This document shows, one piece after another, positions 11,990 through 20,972 of a DNA stretch of 64,000 nt. This stretch comes from Bradyrhizobium sp. 200 (GTDB taxonomy: Bacteria > Pseudomonadota > Alphaproteobacteria > Rhizobiales > Xanthobacteraceae), in the NCBI RefSeq assembly GCF_023100945.1, contig NZ_CP064689.1, positions 1,532,001-1,596,000 on the forward strand, given 5' to 3'. The position numbers were made by a program, and so were the translations under genes. The stretch's first letter is position 1, and every line of letters starts with the position of its first letter. Under the pieces are notes generated by a model. That model saw only the letters and a list, made by a program, of their open reading frames with translations, made no database searches and had not been told where the DNA came from.

Positions 11990-12966
11990 AGATCTGCCGC
12001 AGAGATCCAGAATACTTCGCCCTCGGAATCCTCGGTATCGAGCCAGAGCAGCGGCAGTTGTGGATAGGCGGCCTCCAGTTGCGGGCGGCAGCGGCCGATC
12101 TCGCATAGCAATCCGCCCTGCGGCGTCAGGTGCGCTTCGGCTTCGTCCAGGATGCGGCGGACGATGTCGATCCCGTCCGCGCCGCCGTCGAAGGCGAGTT
12201 TCGGCTCGGCGCGGCATTCGCGCGGCAGGTCGGCCATGCCCTGCGCGTCCACATAGGGCGGATTGGAAATGATGAGGTCGTAGCGCTTGCCGTCCAGCGG
12301 CTTGAACAGATCGCCGCGGTACAGCGTGAGCCTGTTCTCCAGCCCGTAATTCCGGACATTGCGCGCGGCGACTTCGAGCGCATCCTTTGAAATGTCCACC
12401 GCGTCGATTTCGGCATTCGGAAAATTCCGGCCGGCCAGGATGGCAAGGCAGCCCGAGCCGGTGCAGAGGTCGAGCACGCTTTCGACCACGCCCGGATCCG
12501 AGATCAGCGAACCGGCCTCCTCATCGCCGTCGCCGCCGAAATGCTGCTCCAGCAGTTCGCCGATGAACGAGCGCGGCACGATGGTGCGCTCGTCGACATA
12601 GAAGGGCAGGCCGCGCATGTAGATCTTGTTGACGAGGTAGGCCGCAGGTTTTCGCGTCGTGACGCGCCGCGCGATCAGATCGAGGATCTTGCGGCCTTCG
12701 GCTGATGTGACGCGCGCGGTGGCGAATGCTTCGAACTGGTCAGGGTGCAGATGCAGCGCCTCGCAGATCAGGAAGGCGGCCTCGGCAACCGGATCGGTGG
12801 TGCCATGCGCAAACACCAGCTCGGCCTCGGTGAAGCGGCTGACGGCGTAGCGGACGAAATCGAGCGGCGTCAGCAATTCGCCCGCACTGACTTTGGGGAG
12901 TTTCGCCTTGGCCAGTTTCGATCGGCTGGCGCCGCGCTTCGCCGCCGGTTTTGCACGTTTGGCCAT
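11986..12966 (-). CDS. prmB: ribosomal protein L3 (Gln) N5-methyltransferase
   Basis: PrmB methylates a glutamine of ribosomal protein L3 (uL3) using S-adenosylmethionine. The 326-residue product has the SAM-binding motif VLDLCTGSGCLAI (about 164-176), the acidic DAVDISKDAL, and the catalytic NPPY (235-238, LIISNPPYVDAQG), which binds the target Gln side chain. RTIVPRSFIGELL before the SAM motif distinguishes PrmB from PrmC (HemK). A Lys/Ala-rich extension of ~25 residues precedes the usual start of homology. Its ATG shares one base with the moaE stop (TGATG), so it is coupled to moaE. Confidence 0.95.
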   Translation of the reverse strand: MAKRAKPAAKRGASRSKLAKAKLPKVSAGELLTPLDFVRYAVSRFTEAELVFAHGTTDPVAEAAFLICEALHLHPDQFEAFATARVTSAEGRKILDLIARRVTTRKPAAYLVNKIYMRGLPFYVDERTIVPRSFIGELLEQHFGGDGDEEAGSLISDPGVVESVLDLCTGSGCLAILAGRNFPNAEIDAVDISKDALEVAARNVRNYGLENRLTLYRGDLFKPLDGKRYDLIISNPPYVDAQGMADLPRECRAEPKLAFDGGADGIDIVRRILDEAEAHLTPQGGLLCEIGRCRPQLEAAYPQLPLLWLDTEDSEGEVFWISAADL

Positions 12967-13433
12967 CAGGGTTTGGTCCAGCGCGCGGCGGCTGCGTCAT
13001 CATGGTCGCGCGCCTCGACCCAGTTCGTGCCTTTTTGGCTTTCCTCGCGCTTCCAGAACGGCGCGTTGGTCTTGAGGTAGTCCATCAGGAATTCCGCTGC
13101 TTCGAAGGCTGCCCGGCGATGCGGCGACGCCGTCACCACCAGCACGATGTTCTCGCCCGGCGCGATGCGGCCGAAGCGGTGAATGATGGTCAGTCCCTGC
13201 AACGGCCAGCGCGCCAGCGCCTCGTCGGCGTGGCGCGCGATCTCGGCCTCCGCCATCCCTGGATAATGCTCGAGCGTCAGCGCGGCGATCGGCTCGCCGT
13301 TCTCGCTGCCGCGGCAGATGCCGCTGAACGTGACGACGGCGCCGATATCGGTGCGGCCCTTCGTGAGGGCGGCGATTTCCTGCGCGACGTCGAAATCCGC
13401 TTCCTGGATGCGAATGGTCGCGGTGACGGACAT
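12966..13433 (-). CDS. moaE: molybdopterin synthase catalytic subunit
   Basis: MoaE, with MoaD, inserts two sulfurs into precursor Z (cPMP) to make molybdopterin. The 155-residue protein starts at the ATG 13431-13433 (MSVTATIRIQEADF). It contains GAVVTFSGICR, the HRFGRIAPGE segment, and the catalytic lysine region PFWKREESQKGTNWVEA. The reading frame is open further upstream, but that stretch is antisense-like sequence over moaD. It lies 8 bases after moaD, typical of a moaDE pair. The cofactor made by this pathway is required by the CoxL Mo-Cu enzyme encoded at 39.6-42.0 kb. Confidence 0.96.
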   Translation of the reverse strand: MSVTATIRIQEADFDVAQEIAALTKGRTDIGAVVTFSGICRGSENGEPIAALTLEHYPGMAEAEIARHADEALARWPLQGLTIIHRFGRIAPGENIVLVVTASPHRRAAFEAAEFLMDYLKTNAPFWKREESQKGTNWVEARDHDDAAAARWTKP

Positions 13434-13441
13434 GGATGAGC

Positions 13442-13693
13442 TCAACCGCCGGTCATCGGCGGGAAGAACGCAATCTCGCGCGCGCCTGATATCATGGCGT
13501 CCGGCTTGACATGGGCGTGGTCGATCGCGGCGCGGATCACCTTCGGCTTTTCGAAGGCATGGGCGTAGGCCTCGCCGCGGCTGGACAGCCAGCCGATCAA
13601 ATCGCTCACCGTGCGCACATCGGCCGGCGGTTCTACGCTTTCCTCCGCCACGCCGACCCGCTCGCGTACCCAGGCGAAATATTTGACCTTCAT
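13442..13693 (-). CDS. moaD: molybdopterin synthase sulfur carrier subunit
   Basis: A ubiquitin-fold sulfur carrier of 83 residues whose C-terminus must be thiocarboxylated. The product ends in the obligatory Gly-Gly (FFPPMTGG), with the hydrophobic IAFFPPMTGG tail that inserts into the MoaE active site. The N-terminal MKVKYFAWVRERVG is typical. The ATG overlaps the pgsA stop by four bases (ATGA), and moaE follows immediately, so pgsA-moaD-moaE-prmB form a translationally coupled string. Confidence 0.96.
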   Translation of the reverse strand: MKVKYFAWVRERVGVAEESVEPPADVRTVSDLIGWLSSRGEAYAHAFEKPKVIRAAIDHAHVKPDAMISGAREIAFFPPMTGG

Positions 13694-14304
13694 CCCTCAT
13701 CCTCCTTGATGAGGTGATGGATGCCGGCGCGGAAATAATCCCAACCGGTGTAGATCGTGAAGATCGCCGACATCCACAACAGGACGATTCCGATCAGGGT
13801 GGTCTGCGGCAGGATCTGTTCGCCCGCTTCGCCCGCGATCAGGAAGCCGATCGCGACCAACTGGATCGTGGTCTTCCATTTCGCCAGCTTGGTTACGGGC
13901 ACACTGACCCGCAACGCCGCCAGATATTCCCTTAAGCCCGAGACCAGGATTTCGCGGCACAGGATCACGATGGCCGCCCACAGGGTCCAGCCATGGATGC
14001 TGCTATCGGCGGCCAGCATCAAGAGGCAGGACGCCACCAGCAGCTTGTCGGCGATCGGGTCGAGCATGCGACCAAAGGCGGACTGCTGGTCCCAGATTCG
14101 TGCATAGTAGCCATCGAGGTAGTCAGTCACCGCGGCGGCAATAAAGACAGCCAAAGCCACCCAGCGCAGCCACAGCGGGCCGTCCAGGATGGACTGGGCG
14201 AAAACGCAGCCGACCACCACCGGAATGGCGGCAATACGGGCGTAGGTCAGGATATTCGGCAGCGACAGGGTTTTGGCCTGTCCCCTGGTTGTTGCGATGT
14301 TCAT
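13690..14304 (-). CDS. pgsA: CDP-diacylglycerol-glycerol-3-phosphate 3-phosphatidyltransferase
   Basis: PgsA makes phosphatidylglycerophosphate, the committed step to phosphatidylglycerol and cardiolipin, in the inner membrane. The complete CDP-alcohol phosphatidyltransferase motif is present as D64-G65-x2-A68-R69-x8-G78-x3-D82-x3-D86. Several membrane segments flank it. The ATG at 14304 gives 204 residues; a TTG at 14316 would add MVRR. It is the first gene of the coupled pgsA-moaD-moaE-prmB string and follows uvrC after about 105 bases on the same strand, an order common in Bradyrhizobium relatives. Confidence 0.95.
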   Translation of the reverse strand: MNIATTRGQAKTLSLPNILTYARIAAIPVVVGCVFAQSILDGPLWLRWVALAVFIAAAVTDYLDGYYARIWDQQSAFGRMLDPIADKLLVASCLLMLAADSSIHGWTLWAAIVILCREILVSGLREYLAALRVSVPVTKLAKWKTTIQLVAIGFLIAGEAGEQILPQTTLIGIVLLWMSAIFTIYTGWDYFRAGIHHLIKEDEG

Positions 14305-14409
14305 TCGTCTTACCAATACCGCTGGAGCGTGAAGGTCAACCGTGCGGATCTAGATCATCTGTCGGAGGCGACGTCCAAATGACACATGCCTTTCGACCTG
14401 AAGTCCCCC

Positions 14410-16476
14410 TTAGCCCGGCTGTGCATGAAAAAACTCAAAGATCTTGCGGGCGCTCTCGGCGCTAACGCCTGGAACCTTGCCGAGGTCCGCGATCGAGGCC
14501 CGCTCGATCTCCTTCAGCGTTCCGAAATGATGCAGCAAGGCACGTTTGCGTGACGGGCCGATGCCCGGGATTTCCTGCAGGCCGGCTTCCCTGATGTCTT
14601 TTTTCCGCAGTTTGCGGTGGGAGCCGATCACGAAGCGATGCGCCTCGTCGCGCAGCCGCTGGATGAAATACAGCACCGGGTCGCGCGGCTCGAGCTTGAT
14701 GGCTTCGCGGTCCGGCATGAACAGGGTCTCCCGCCCGGCATCGCGGTCCGGGCCTTTGGCCACCGCCATGAGGGAGACCTGGGTAAGTCCGAGACCTTCG
14801 AAAATCTCTCTGACGGCGTTGAGCTGGCCGCGGCCGCCGTCGATGATGACGAGGTCGGGCCATTGCGGAAACGAATCATCGTCGGCCTTCGCCTTGACGG
14901 CATCGCCCTCCGGCGGTTTCAGCAGCCGCTTGAAGCGCCGTTCCAGCACCTCGCGCATCATCGCATAGTCGTCGCCGGGCGTCAGTCCCTCGGACCTGAT
15001 GTTGAACTTGCGGTACTGGTTTTTGATAAAGCCGTCCGGCCCCGCCACGATCATCGCGCCGACGGCGTTGGTGCCCTGGATGTGGCTGTTGTCGTAGACC
15101 TCGATACGCTTCGGCACCTGCGGCAGGCCGAGCGTGGTTGCGATCGCTTCCAGCAGCCGGCTCTGCGTCGCCGTATCGGCGAGCTTGCGGCCAAGCGCCT
15201 CGCGCGCGTTGGTCAGCGCATGCGTGACCAATTCCTTTTTCTCGCCGCGCTTCGGCACCGAGACTTCGACCTTGTAGCCGGCCTTCACGCCAAGAGCGTC
15301 GGCAAGCAGCGCTGATTCCTCGATCGCGTGCGAGAGCAGGACGAGCCTTGGCGGCGGCTTGTCGTCATAGAATTGGGCGAGGAATGCGCCCAGCACCTCT
15401 TCCGGCGTGAACGACTTCTCCGCGCGCGGGAAATAGGCGCGGTTGCCCCAGTTCTGGCCGGTGCGGAAGAAAAACACTTCCACGCAGGAATAGCCGCCTT
15501 CCTGATGGATGGCGAACACGTCGGCTTCTTCCACGGTGCGCGGATTGATGCCCTGCTGGGACTGGATCGCCGACAGCGCGGCGAGCCGGTCACGGTAGAG
15601 CGCCGCGGTCTCGAACTCCAGCTCGCTCGACGCCTTCTCCATCTCGCCGGCGAGCAACTCCTTCACAGCGTGGCTGCGGCCGGAAAGAAAATCGTTCGCC
15701 TCGCGCACCAGTTCGGAATAGCCGGGGAAGTCGATCTCGCGGGTGCAGGGGCCCGAGCAGCGGCGGATCTGGTACAGCAGGCACGGCCGGGTGCGGCTTT
15801 CAAAGAAGCCGTCGGTGCAGGAGCGGATCAGGAAGGCGCGCTGCAGCGCCGTGATGGTGCGATTGACGGCGCCTGCCGATGCGAACGGCCCGAAATATCG
15901 TCCAGGCCTGGTCTGCGCGCCGCGATGTTTGAGGATCTGCGGCGCCCAATGGTCGCCTGATATCAGGATGTAGGGAAACGACTTGTCGTCGCGCAGTTGC
16001 ACGTTGAAGCGCGGCCGTAGCTGCTTGATCAGATTGGCTTCCAGCAGCAGCGCTTCGGTCTCGGTCGTGGTGGAGACGATCTCGACGGTCACGGTCGCGG
16101 CGATCATGCGCAGGATGCGCGCCGGCAGCGGCGCGTTGACGCGGGCGTAGGAAGCAAGCCGCTTGCGGACGTTTTTCGCCTTGCCGACGTACAGCACGTC
16201 GCTGGCACCATTGAGCATGCGGTAGACGCCGGGAGAGGTCGGCGCCAGCCGTACCGCGTTTTCGATGGCCGCGTGGCCGACCGCCAGCGGGCCTTCGGCA
16301 ATCGCCTCGGCGGGCTCCTCGGGGGCTTCCGGCAGGCGCGCCTCGTCGTCCTCCTCGGCGGCAGATGTCGCGGGATCGACGTCGGCGGCGACCAGGTTCT
16401 GTGGCGGCATGTCCGGCTGGGAACCCTGCCGCGCCTTGCGCGGGGGCCTCGGCTGGTCGGTAGAATCGTGATCCAT
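14410..16476 (-). CDS. uvrC: excinuclease ABC subunit C
   Basis: UvrC makes the dual incisions in nucleotide excision repair. The 688-residue product has the GIY-YIG domain ([10 protein letters not shown] ... [13 protein letters not shown], about residues 78-110), the Cys-rich segment, the UVR motif that meets UvrB ([17 protein letters not shown]), the RNase H-like endonuclease domain ([29 protein letters not shown]) and tandem helix-hairpin-helix motifs at the C-terminus ([19 protein letters not shown]). An acidic, low-complexity N-terminal extension of about 65 residues precedes the nuclease domain. The start ATG is at 16476. Confidence 0.97.
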   Translation of the reverse strand: MDHDSTDQPRPPRKARQGSQPDMPPQNLVAADVDPATSAAEEDDEARLPEAPEEPAEAIAEGPLAVGHAAIENAVRLAPTSPGVYRMLNGASDVLYVGKAKNVRKRLASYARVNAPLPARILRMIAATVTVEIVSTTTETEALLLEANLIKQLRPRFNVQLRDDKSFPYILISGDHWAPQILKHRGAQTRPGRYFGPFASAGAVNRTITALQRAFLIRSCTDGFFESRTRPCLLYQIRRCSGPCTREIDFPGYSELVREANDFLSGRSHAVKELLAGEMEKASSELEFETAALYRDRLAALSAIQSQQGINPRTVEEADVFAIHQEGGYSCVEVFFFRTGQNWGNRAYFPRAEKSFTPEEVLGAFLAQFYDDKPPPRLVLLSHAIEESALLADALGVKAGYKVEVSVPKRGEKKELVTHALTNAREALGRKLADTATQSRLLEAIATTLGLPQVPKRIEVYDNSHIQGTNAVGAMIVAGPDGFIKNQYRKFNIRSEGLTPGDDYAMMREVLERRFKRLLKPPEGDAVKAKADDDSFPQWPDLVIIDGGRGQLNAVREIFEGLGLTQVSLMAVAKGPDRDAGRETLFMPDREAIKLEPRDPVLYFIQRLRDEAHRFVIGSHRKLRKKDIREAGLQEIPGIGPSRKRALLHHFGTLKEIERASIADLGKVPGVSAESARKIFEFFHAQPG

Positions 16477-16697
16477 GGCTCGAATTTAAGCGCTGCATGG
16501 CGGCATCGCCAGCGCTCGCGGCGCTTCTTGGGGATGCCACCGGTAACGCATTCTTAACACTGATGATCGGGCGGTAACCCGGCTTAACAACCCTTTAACT
16601 TAAAACTCTCGATAAATCTTACCGGAATAAGTGGAGTTCCGTAACCAAGCCGGTGTCTCGCCAGGCGTGGCCGCGGGTTGTTGTGTGGGGCTGTGTG

Positions 16698-17321
16698 ATG
16701 AGCAGGTTTGTGTGGGGCGCGCTGGCGCTGATCGCTGCAGGCTGGACCATGTCGGCACGGGCGGCCGACCTCTACGGATCGCGCGCGCCCTTGACAGTTA
16801 ACCAGACGCTGCTCCGTCCCGATAGTTGGGCCGGTCCCTATCTCGGCGGCAACCTCGGCTATGCCTGGGGCTCGGTCGCAAACAATCCGGCCAAGCCGTC
16901 CGGTTTCGTGGGTGGCGTTCAGGCCGGCTACAATTGGCGGAACGGTCCGTGGGTGTTCGGTATCGAAGGCGACATCCAGGCGACCGGCGCCGAAGAAACC
17001 TTCGCTCCGTGGAAATTCTCCAATCCCTGGTTCGGCACGGTTCGCGGTCGCGCTGGTTTCGCGTTCGACAACGTCTTGTTCTTCGGCACGGGCGGTCTCG
17101 CCTTCGGCGAGCTGCGCGCCACCACCTTCGGTGTCACGGAGTCGCATACCAATGCTGGCTGGACGCTCGGCGTCGGCGCCGAAATGGGCTTCGCTCCGAA
17201 CTGGAGCGCCAAGGTCGAATATCTCTACGTCGATCTGGCCAACAGCAACTTCGTCATTACAGGTGCGTCGAACGGTTACCGGTTCGGCCTGATCCGGGCC
17301 GGCGTGAACTATCACTTCTGA
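16698..17321 (+). CDS. outer-membrane beta-barrel protein (Omp25/Omp31/RopB-like)
   Basis: A 207-residue porin-like surface protein. A signal peptide (MSRFVWGALALIAAGWTMSARA) is followed by the mature start ADLYGSRAP. Beta-hairpin repeats characteristic of the Omp25/31 and OmpA-like eight-stranded barrel family come next: WAGPYLGGNLGYAWG, FVGGVQAGYNWRNG, VFGIEGDIQATG, VRGRAGFAFDNVLFFGTGGLAFG, and the C-terminal aromatic GVNYHF required for barrel assembly. Such proteins are abundant in the rhizobial outer membrane. The ATG at 16698 is chosen for its fit to the signal peptide; an upstream GTG at 16653 adds 15 residues. A strong terminator follows directly. Confidence 0.9.
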   Translation: MSRFVWGALALIAAGWTMSARAADLYGSRAPLTVNQTLLRPDSWAGPYLGGNLGYAWGSVANNPAKPSGFVGGVQAGYNWRNGPWVFGIEGDIQATGAEETFAPWKFSNPWFGTVRGRAGFAFDNVLFFGTGGLAFGELRATTFGVTESHTNAGWTLGVGAEMGFAPNWSAKVEYLYVDLANSNFVITGASNGYRFGLIRAGVNYHF

Positions 17322-17347
17322 GAACAAAGAAACGGTCGACTACCACC

Positions 17348-17382
17348 TCCCGGCGGCAGTAAGCCGCCGGGATTTTTTTTCC
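17348..17382 (+). terminator. strong intrinsic terminator after the outer-membrane protein gene
   Basis: A perfect 10-bp stem, TCCCGGCGGC (17348-17357) and GCCGCCGGGA (17363-17372), with a five-base loop (AGTAA) is followed by eight T (17373-17380). It lies 27 bases past the stop codon. Confidence 0.95.
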
Positions 17383-17489
17383 TTCATGCCGGGTTGCTCG
17401 CCGCGAGCTTCAACGCTCGGGGCGCCGATGCCGTGCTCAGCGCATCTTCGCAGCAGGAATTCCAGTCCGCGTCCAACGCGAGCGTCAGC

Positions 17490-17705
17490 TTACGATGAAA
17501 TCACCAGGTTGACCGCCTTGGGGCCTTTGCCCTTCTTGTCCGGTTCGACCTCGAACGTAATGCGCTGCCCTTCAGTCAGATCCTTCAATCCGGCCCGCTC
17601 GACGGCGGTAATATGAACAAATACATCGCGGCCGCCGTCATCGGGCTTGATGAAGCCGTAGCCGCGTTCTCCATTGAAGAACTTGACTGTACCAGTCATG
17701 GCCAT
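17490..17705 (-). CDS. cold-shock domain protein (CspA family)
   Basis: A single cold-shock domain of 71 residues that binds single-stranded RNA/DNA. The RNP1 motif GYGFIKPDDG and RNP2 motif DVFVHITAV are clear, after the family start MTGTVKFFN. The ATG at 17705 (MAMTGTVKFF) has GGGAGG nine bases upstream; the ATG at 17699 is the alternative. Upstream reading continues without a stop but without homology. The gene stands alone, convergent with the outer-membrane protein gene, and has more than 250 bases of upstream non-coding sequence in which a long 5' leader, common for csp mRNAs, could lie. Confidence 0.95.
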   Translation of the reverse strand: MAMTGTVKFFNGERGYGFIKPDDGGRDVFVHITAVERAGLKDLTEGQRITFEVEPDKKGKGPKAVNLVISS

Positions 17706-17966
17706 CGGGAAAGTCCTCCCCCGTATTGCTCCGCCGCTACGCGCACCTCGCGTATCAGCCGACCGGACTTTCGCTGCCGGAAGCTTGGCCACCTGAGCCG
17801 ATCGGGTTCACGCCACCGACCGACCTGGATTTTATTAGGCCTTGATCACTCCGCCGCAACCATTCGCGGAAGCGGAACGTAAAGCCAGTCCCAACGGCCT
17901 GAGCATAATACGGTTTCGCGTGAATTGCCTACGGCGATTCGCACTTTTCACCTGATGCGCGGACCC

Positions 17967-18827
17967 TCACGGCTTGGGCGTCTCCAGCCTGAACCGGCCG
18001 GCCCCGCCCTGACCGAGCGGTTTTTCGAGTTCGGGTAGAATTGTCTTCAACTCGCCCGCAAGCGTCCACGGCGGATTGACGACCAGGAGCCCGGTGGAGG
18101 CGAGGGGGCCGCCCGGCGCCTGCGGCGCAACGGAAAATTCGAGCCGCAGGCATTTCCCGGCCGGCTTGCTGGCGGCGGCAGCGCCTGCGACAAGGTGCGC
18201 CAGGGCGTCGGTGGCGCGCCGGCTCTTCACCGGATACCAGATCAGATAGCTGCCGGTCGGCCATTTCGCGTAGGCCTCGGCGAATCCGTCGGCCAGACGC
18301 TCGAACTCGTCCTTTTGCTCGAACGAGGGATCAATCAGCACCAGGCCGCGCCGCTCGTTGGGCGGTACGAAGGCCGGCAGCGCGGTCCAGCCGTCGAGAT
18401 CGACCACCCGCGCCTGGCTGTCGCGGCGCAGCGCGTCGATCAGTTGCCTGCGGGCGCCAAGCTCGATTTCGCAGGCCGTGAGGCGGTCCTGCGGCCGCAG
18501 CAGCGCGCGGGCGATCAGGGGCGATCCGGGATAGGCCTCAAGCTTGCCCGGCGCATTGAATGCCCTGACGATATCGAGATAGGGGGTCACCAGCGGCAGC
18601 GTGTTTTCCGAAAACCGCGCCTGCAGCACCCGTGCGATCCCGGTCAGCCATTCACCGCCGCGGCGCGCTTCTTCGCCTGTGAGATCGTAGCGCCCGGCGC
18701 CGGCATGGGTGTCGATGACGCGAAACGGGGCCTGCTTTTCCTGCAGATAGGTCAGCATCCGCACCAGCACGATGTGCTTGATGACATCGGCAAAGCCGCC
18801 GGCGTGAAAGGCGTGTCGGTAGTTCAT
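17967..18827 (-). CDS. rlmJ: 23S rRNA (adenine2030-N6)-methyltransferase
   Basis: RlmJ methylates A2030 of 23S rRNA. The 286-residue product opens with the family signature MNYRHAFHAGGFADVIKHI, then DTHAGAGRYDL for SAM binding and RRGLVLIDPSFEQKDEF. The last is motif IV, normally DPPY/F in N6-adenine methyltransferases; here the second proline is serine (DPSF). The rest of the protein, including SYLIWYPVKSRRATDAL, looks intact and full length. It is a single-gene unit. The substitution could be lineage-typical; comparison with relatives would tell. Confidence 0.93.
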   Translation of the reverse strand: MNYRHAFHAGGFADVIKHIVLVRMLTYLQEKQAPFRVIDTHAGAGRYDLTGEEARRGGEWLTGIARVLQARFSENTLPLVTPYLDIVRAFNAPGKLEAYPGSPLIARALLRPQDRLTACEIELGARRQLIDALRRDSQARVVDLDGWTALPAFVPPNERRGLVLIDPSFEQKDEFERLADGFAEAYAKWPTGSYLIWYPVKSRRATDALAHLVAGAAAASKPAGKCLRLEFSVAPQAPGGPLASTGLLVVNPPWTLAGELKTILPELEKPLGQGGAGRFRLETPKP

Positions 18828-19120
18828 GGCAGTCGGCTGACCAATTGGAGAAGACGTAGCGTCTTCTACGCGTCATGGCCGGACTTGTCCTCCTTCGCGA
18901 AACGCTTCGGAGGACCAGGGCTGGAAACCCGGCGAAGCCTTGGCGAAGACGGGTCCTGCTTCGCAAACGTCTCCGATGGAGCTTTGGCATAGAGAGTCCC
19001 GGCCATCCACGTACCTTGCAGACGACGATAAAGCCGTGGATGACCGGGAACGCAGACAGCTCTGGGCAGTCTGCGCAGGGCGAATTGCTACGCCTGGGCT
19101 TGCATGACGGAAACGGGTCT
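18828..19120. other. non-coding region rich in inverted repeats between rlmJ and the RNase T2 gene
   Basis: About 290 bases without a supportable gene. It contains GAAGAC-GTAGC-GTCTTC (18850-18866) and a degenerate copy of the 'gtcatggccgg ... ccatccacg ... cgtggatg' palindromic family (about 18872-19045) seen better preserved at 54968 and 61636. It holds the rlmJ promoter region at its left end and the 3' end of the RNase gene at its right. Confidence 0.6.
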
Positions 19121-19801
19121 TCAGCCGCCCCGCACCGGCGGCATCACCACCTCGTCGCGCCGGCAGGCGCGGCGGTCGATTTCCTCACAGGCGCGGAATT
19201 GCATGTCCTTGCTCAGGCAGACCCGCACCTCGCTCAGCCGCCGGCTCGAGCAGATCACCGAAATCGCCGAACTGCTCAGGCCCGGGTTGATCTTGATGAA
19301 GGCCGCCTCGAGATCGGCCGGAGCGATGGTTTTCTGCTCCGACAATTGCAGGAATTCCTCGGGGATTTTCACGGCCGCGCGGGCCTTGCGGACGCTCTCG
19401 AAATAGGCCCGCGCGCCGAGGCCGGCGCAGGTGCCGTGCTTGTCCCATTCGTTGAAGATCAGGCCGGGCGCCGGCATCAGGTCCAGCATCGAGGTCATGA
19501 TGTTGCGATCGAGCCGCGGCGAGGGCCGCTGGCAATATTCGGGAAAGCCGCGCTCATACTGCGGCCACAGGCCGTGCACCACGAAGGAATAGGGCCGTTC
19601 GCACTGGATCTGTGAACGCCCGCTATTGCCGCGCTCGGCCGCCGCCTCGCAGAACGAAGGCGACCAGGAAAGGGCCAGGACGTAAAAATCGAACTCGCCC
19701 GGGGCGTTCTGCCGGCGGTCCTGGGCGGATGCCATCCCGGCGGAGACGACAACAAGCGCCAGCGAAATCAGAAGCCGCGAAATAATGATGGATCGGTACA
19801 T
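19121..19801 (-). CDS. secreted RNase T2 family ribonuclease
   Basis: An exported acid-type endoribonuclease of 226 residues. A signal peptide (about residues 1-26, ending GMASAQD) precedes the T2 domain. Both conserved active-site segments are present: CAS I as FVVHGLWPQYERGFP, and CAS II as FNEWDKHGTCAG with the catalytic Glu, Lys and His. LSWSPSFC at the N-terminus and a cysteine-rich C-terminal part (ICSSRRLSEVRVC, FRACEEIDRRAC) fit a disulfide-stabilised periplasmic or secreted enzyme. It probably degrades RNA non-specifically for phosphate or nucleoside salvage. No immunity or partner gene is seen next to it. Confidence 0.92.
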   Translation of the reverse strand: MYRSIIISRLLISLALVVVSAGMASAQDRRQNAPGEFDFYVLALSWSPSFCEAAAERGNSGRSQIQCERPYSFVVHGLWPQYERGFPEYCQRPSPRLDRNIMTSMLDLMPAPGLIFNEWDKHGTCAGLGARAYFESVRKARAAVKIPEEFLQLSEQKTIAPADLEAAFIKINPGLSSSAISVICSSRRLSEVRVCLSKDMQFRACEEIDRRACRRDEVVMPPVRGG

Positions 19802-19922
19802 CGAACGCCCCTCTACTCGACTACCTGGAGCCTAGCAGGGAGGCGGAACATTTCAAGAACAAAATTAGGTAATCCCAAACCCGGTCGCGGGCGGGCCCTA
19901 TTCAATCGGCAGACTTGAAGGA

Positions 19923-20384
19923 TCAGGGCCGGGCGGCCCGGCAGCCGGGGCTATAGGCCCAGTTGCGGTCAAGCCCGGTCACGCACCATTCGACGCCCTG
20001 ACCGAAGCCGGCAAAGCCGCCATCCTCGATGATCGAGTAGTGCACGGTGCGCATCTTGCCGTCGCTCAGCATCACGTCGCCGCTGCAGTAACGGCGCGGG
20101 ATGTTGTCGGACTGCCATGGCCGGAATGCAGTTTCATGGATCCGGCCAAAGCCGGTGATTACCAGCGCCGAATTCCAGAACTTGCCCTCCTTCTCCTGGA
20201 ATTGATACGCGATCGTCGTCAGCGCACGCTCGCATTCGGCGACGCGGCCGTCATATTTCGGGCCAAACAGCCCGAAATTCAGCTCCATCGGATTGGCGGC
20301 CTGGGCGGCATGGCTGGAGACCAGCAGGGCGAGCGCCGCCGCCATCGGGGCGAATGCTCTCAAGGATGTGAACAGGTTGCGCAT
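19923..20384 (-). CDS. small secreted protein of unknown function
   Basis: A 153-residue exported protein not assigned to a family. The signal peptide runs to about residue 29 (SSHAAQA-ANPM). The mature part has four cysteines (ECERAL, YCSGDV, WCVTGL, GCRAARP), enough for two disulfide bonds, and a segment GKMRTVHYSIIEDGGFAGFGQGVEWCV that is well ordered in composition. It resembles conserved hypothetical proteins of Bradyrhizobium. No operon partner: the next gene downstream on this strand is the RNase, over 120 bases away. Confidence 0.8.
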   Translation of the reverse strand: MRNLFTSLRAFAPMAAALALLVSSHAAQAANPMELNFGLFGPKYDGRVAECERALTTIAYQFQEKEGKFWNSALVITGFGRIHETAFRPWQSDNIPRRYCSGDVMLSDGKMRTVHYSIIEDGGFAGFGQGVEWCVTGLDRNWAYSPGCRAARP

Positions 20385-20550
20385 GGGGAATCCGCCGGTA
20401 AATCAACGTGCGAGACGGTGCCGCGAAGCTCTGACGAGGTCAAGTGCAGCGCGGCAACACCTGACGGCCAAGTCTGCCTCGTGCCGCAACCATTCTTTTC
20501 ATGGCCTTCGGCGCACACTATGGTGGGCTCCGAGCGAAATGGAGTCTGCG

Positions 20551-20871
20551 ATGCGAAGAATTCTGGCCGCGTGCCTGATTGCCATGTGCCTGGTAGTTAC
20601 GGGCGGGATGCTGGCGGGCGCGCCGGCGCAGGCGACGTGGTGGGACATCGACACGGTGCCGTCGTTCAAGGGCAATGACACCGGCGGCATCATCGCCTAT
20701 CCGCTCGCGATGCAGGCCGATGCCCGTCAGCTCGCTGTCGATCACTGCGCCCGCTACGGCAAGGTGGTGAAATTCCTTGGCGTGCAGCCCAATTACGGCG
20801 GCTACGTTTCCTTTGCCTGCCGCTGGGTGCCCTATGGCGCCGCCGAGCGGCCGCTGCGCACGCTTTACTGA
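20551..20871 (+). CDS. small secreted protein of unknown function
   Basis: A 106-residue exported protein. From the ATG at 20551 (GGAG six bases upstream) a signal peptide (MRRILAACLIAMCLVVTG... to PAQA) is followed by a mature part of about 80 residues. It carries two cysteines (DHCARYGK, FACRWVPYG), which could form one disulfide. An in-frame ATG at 20539 would add four residues. The family is not recognised. It is divergent from the preceding secreted protein gene and about 100 bases upstream of the DUF3617 gene on the same strand. Confidence 0.8.
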   Translation: MRRILAACLIAMCLVVTGGMLAGAPAQATWWDIDTVPSFKGNDTGGIIAYPLAMQADARQLAVDHCARYGKVVKFLGVQPNYGGYVSFACRWVPYGAAERPLRTLY

Positions 20872-20972
20872 GCGCGATCCCGCTAGCTTTCCCCGGCTGG
20901 ACATGTTTTTGCCACGCGAAGCGTTCACTTCGCGCGCGCGATATCGTGGAAAAATTCAGGGGGAACACACGC

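Noticed and set aside
18850..18866. GAAGAC-GTAGC-GTCTTC as a transcription terminator of rlmJ's neighbour
   Set aside because: It is at the 5' side of rlmJ, has a short stem and no T-run; treated as part of the repeat-rich gap.
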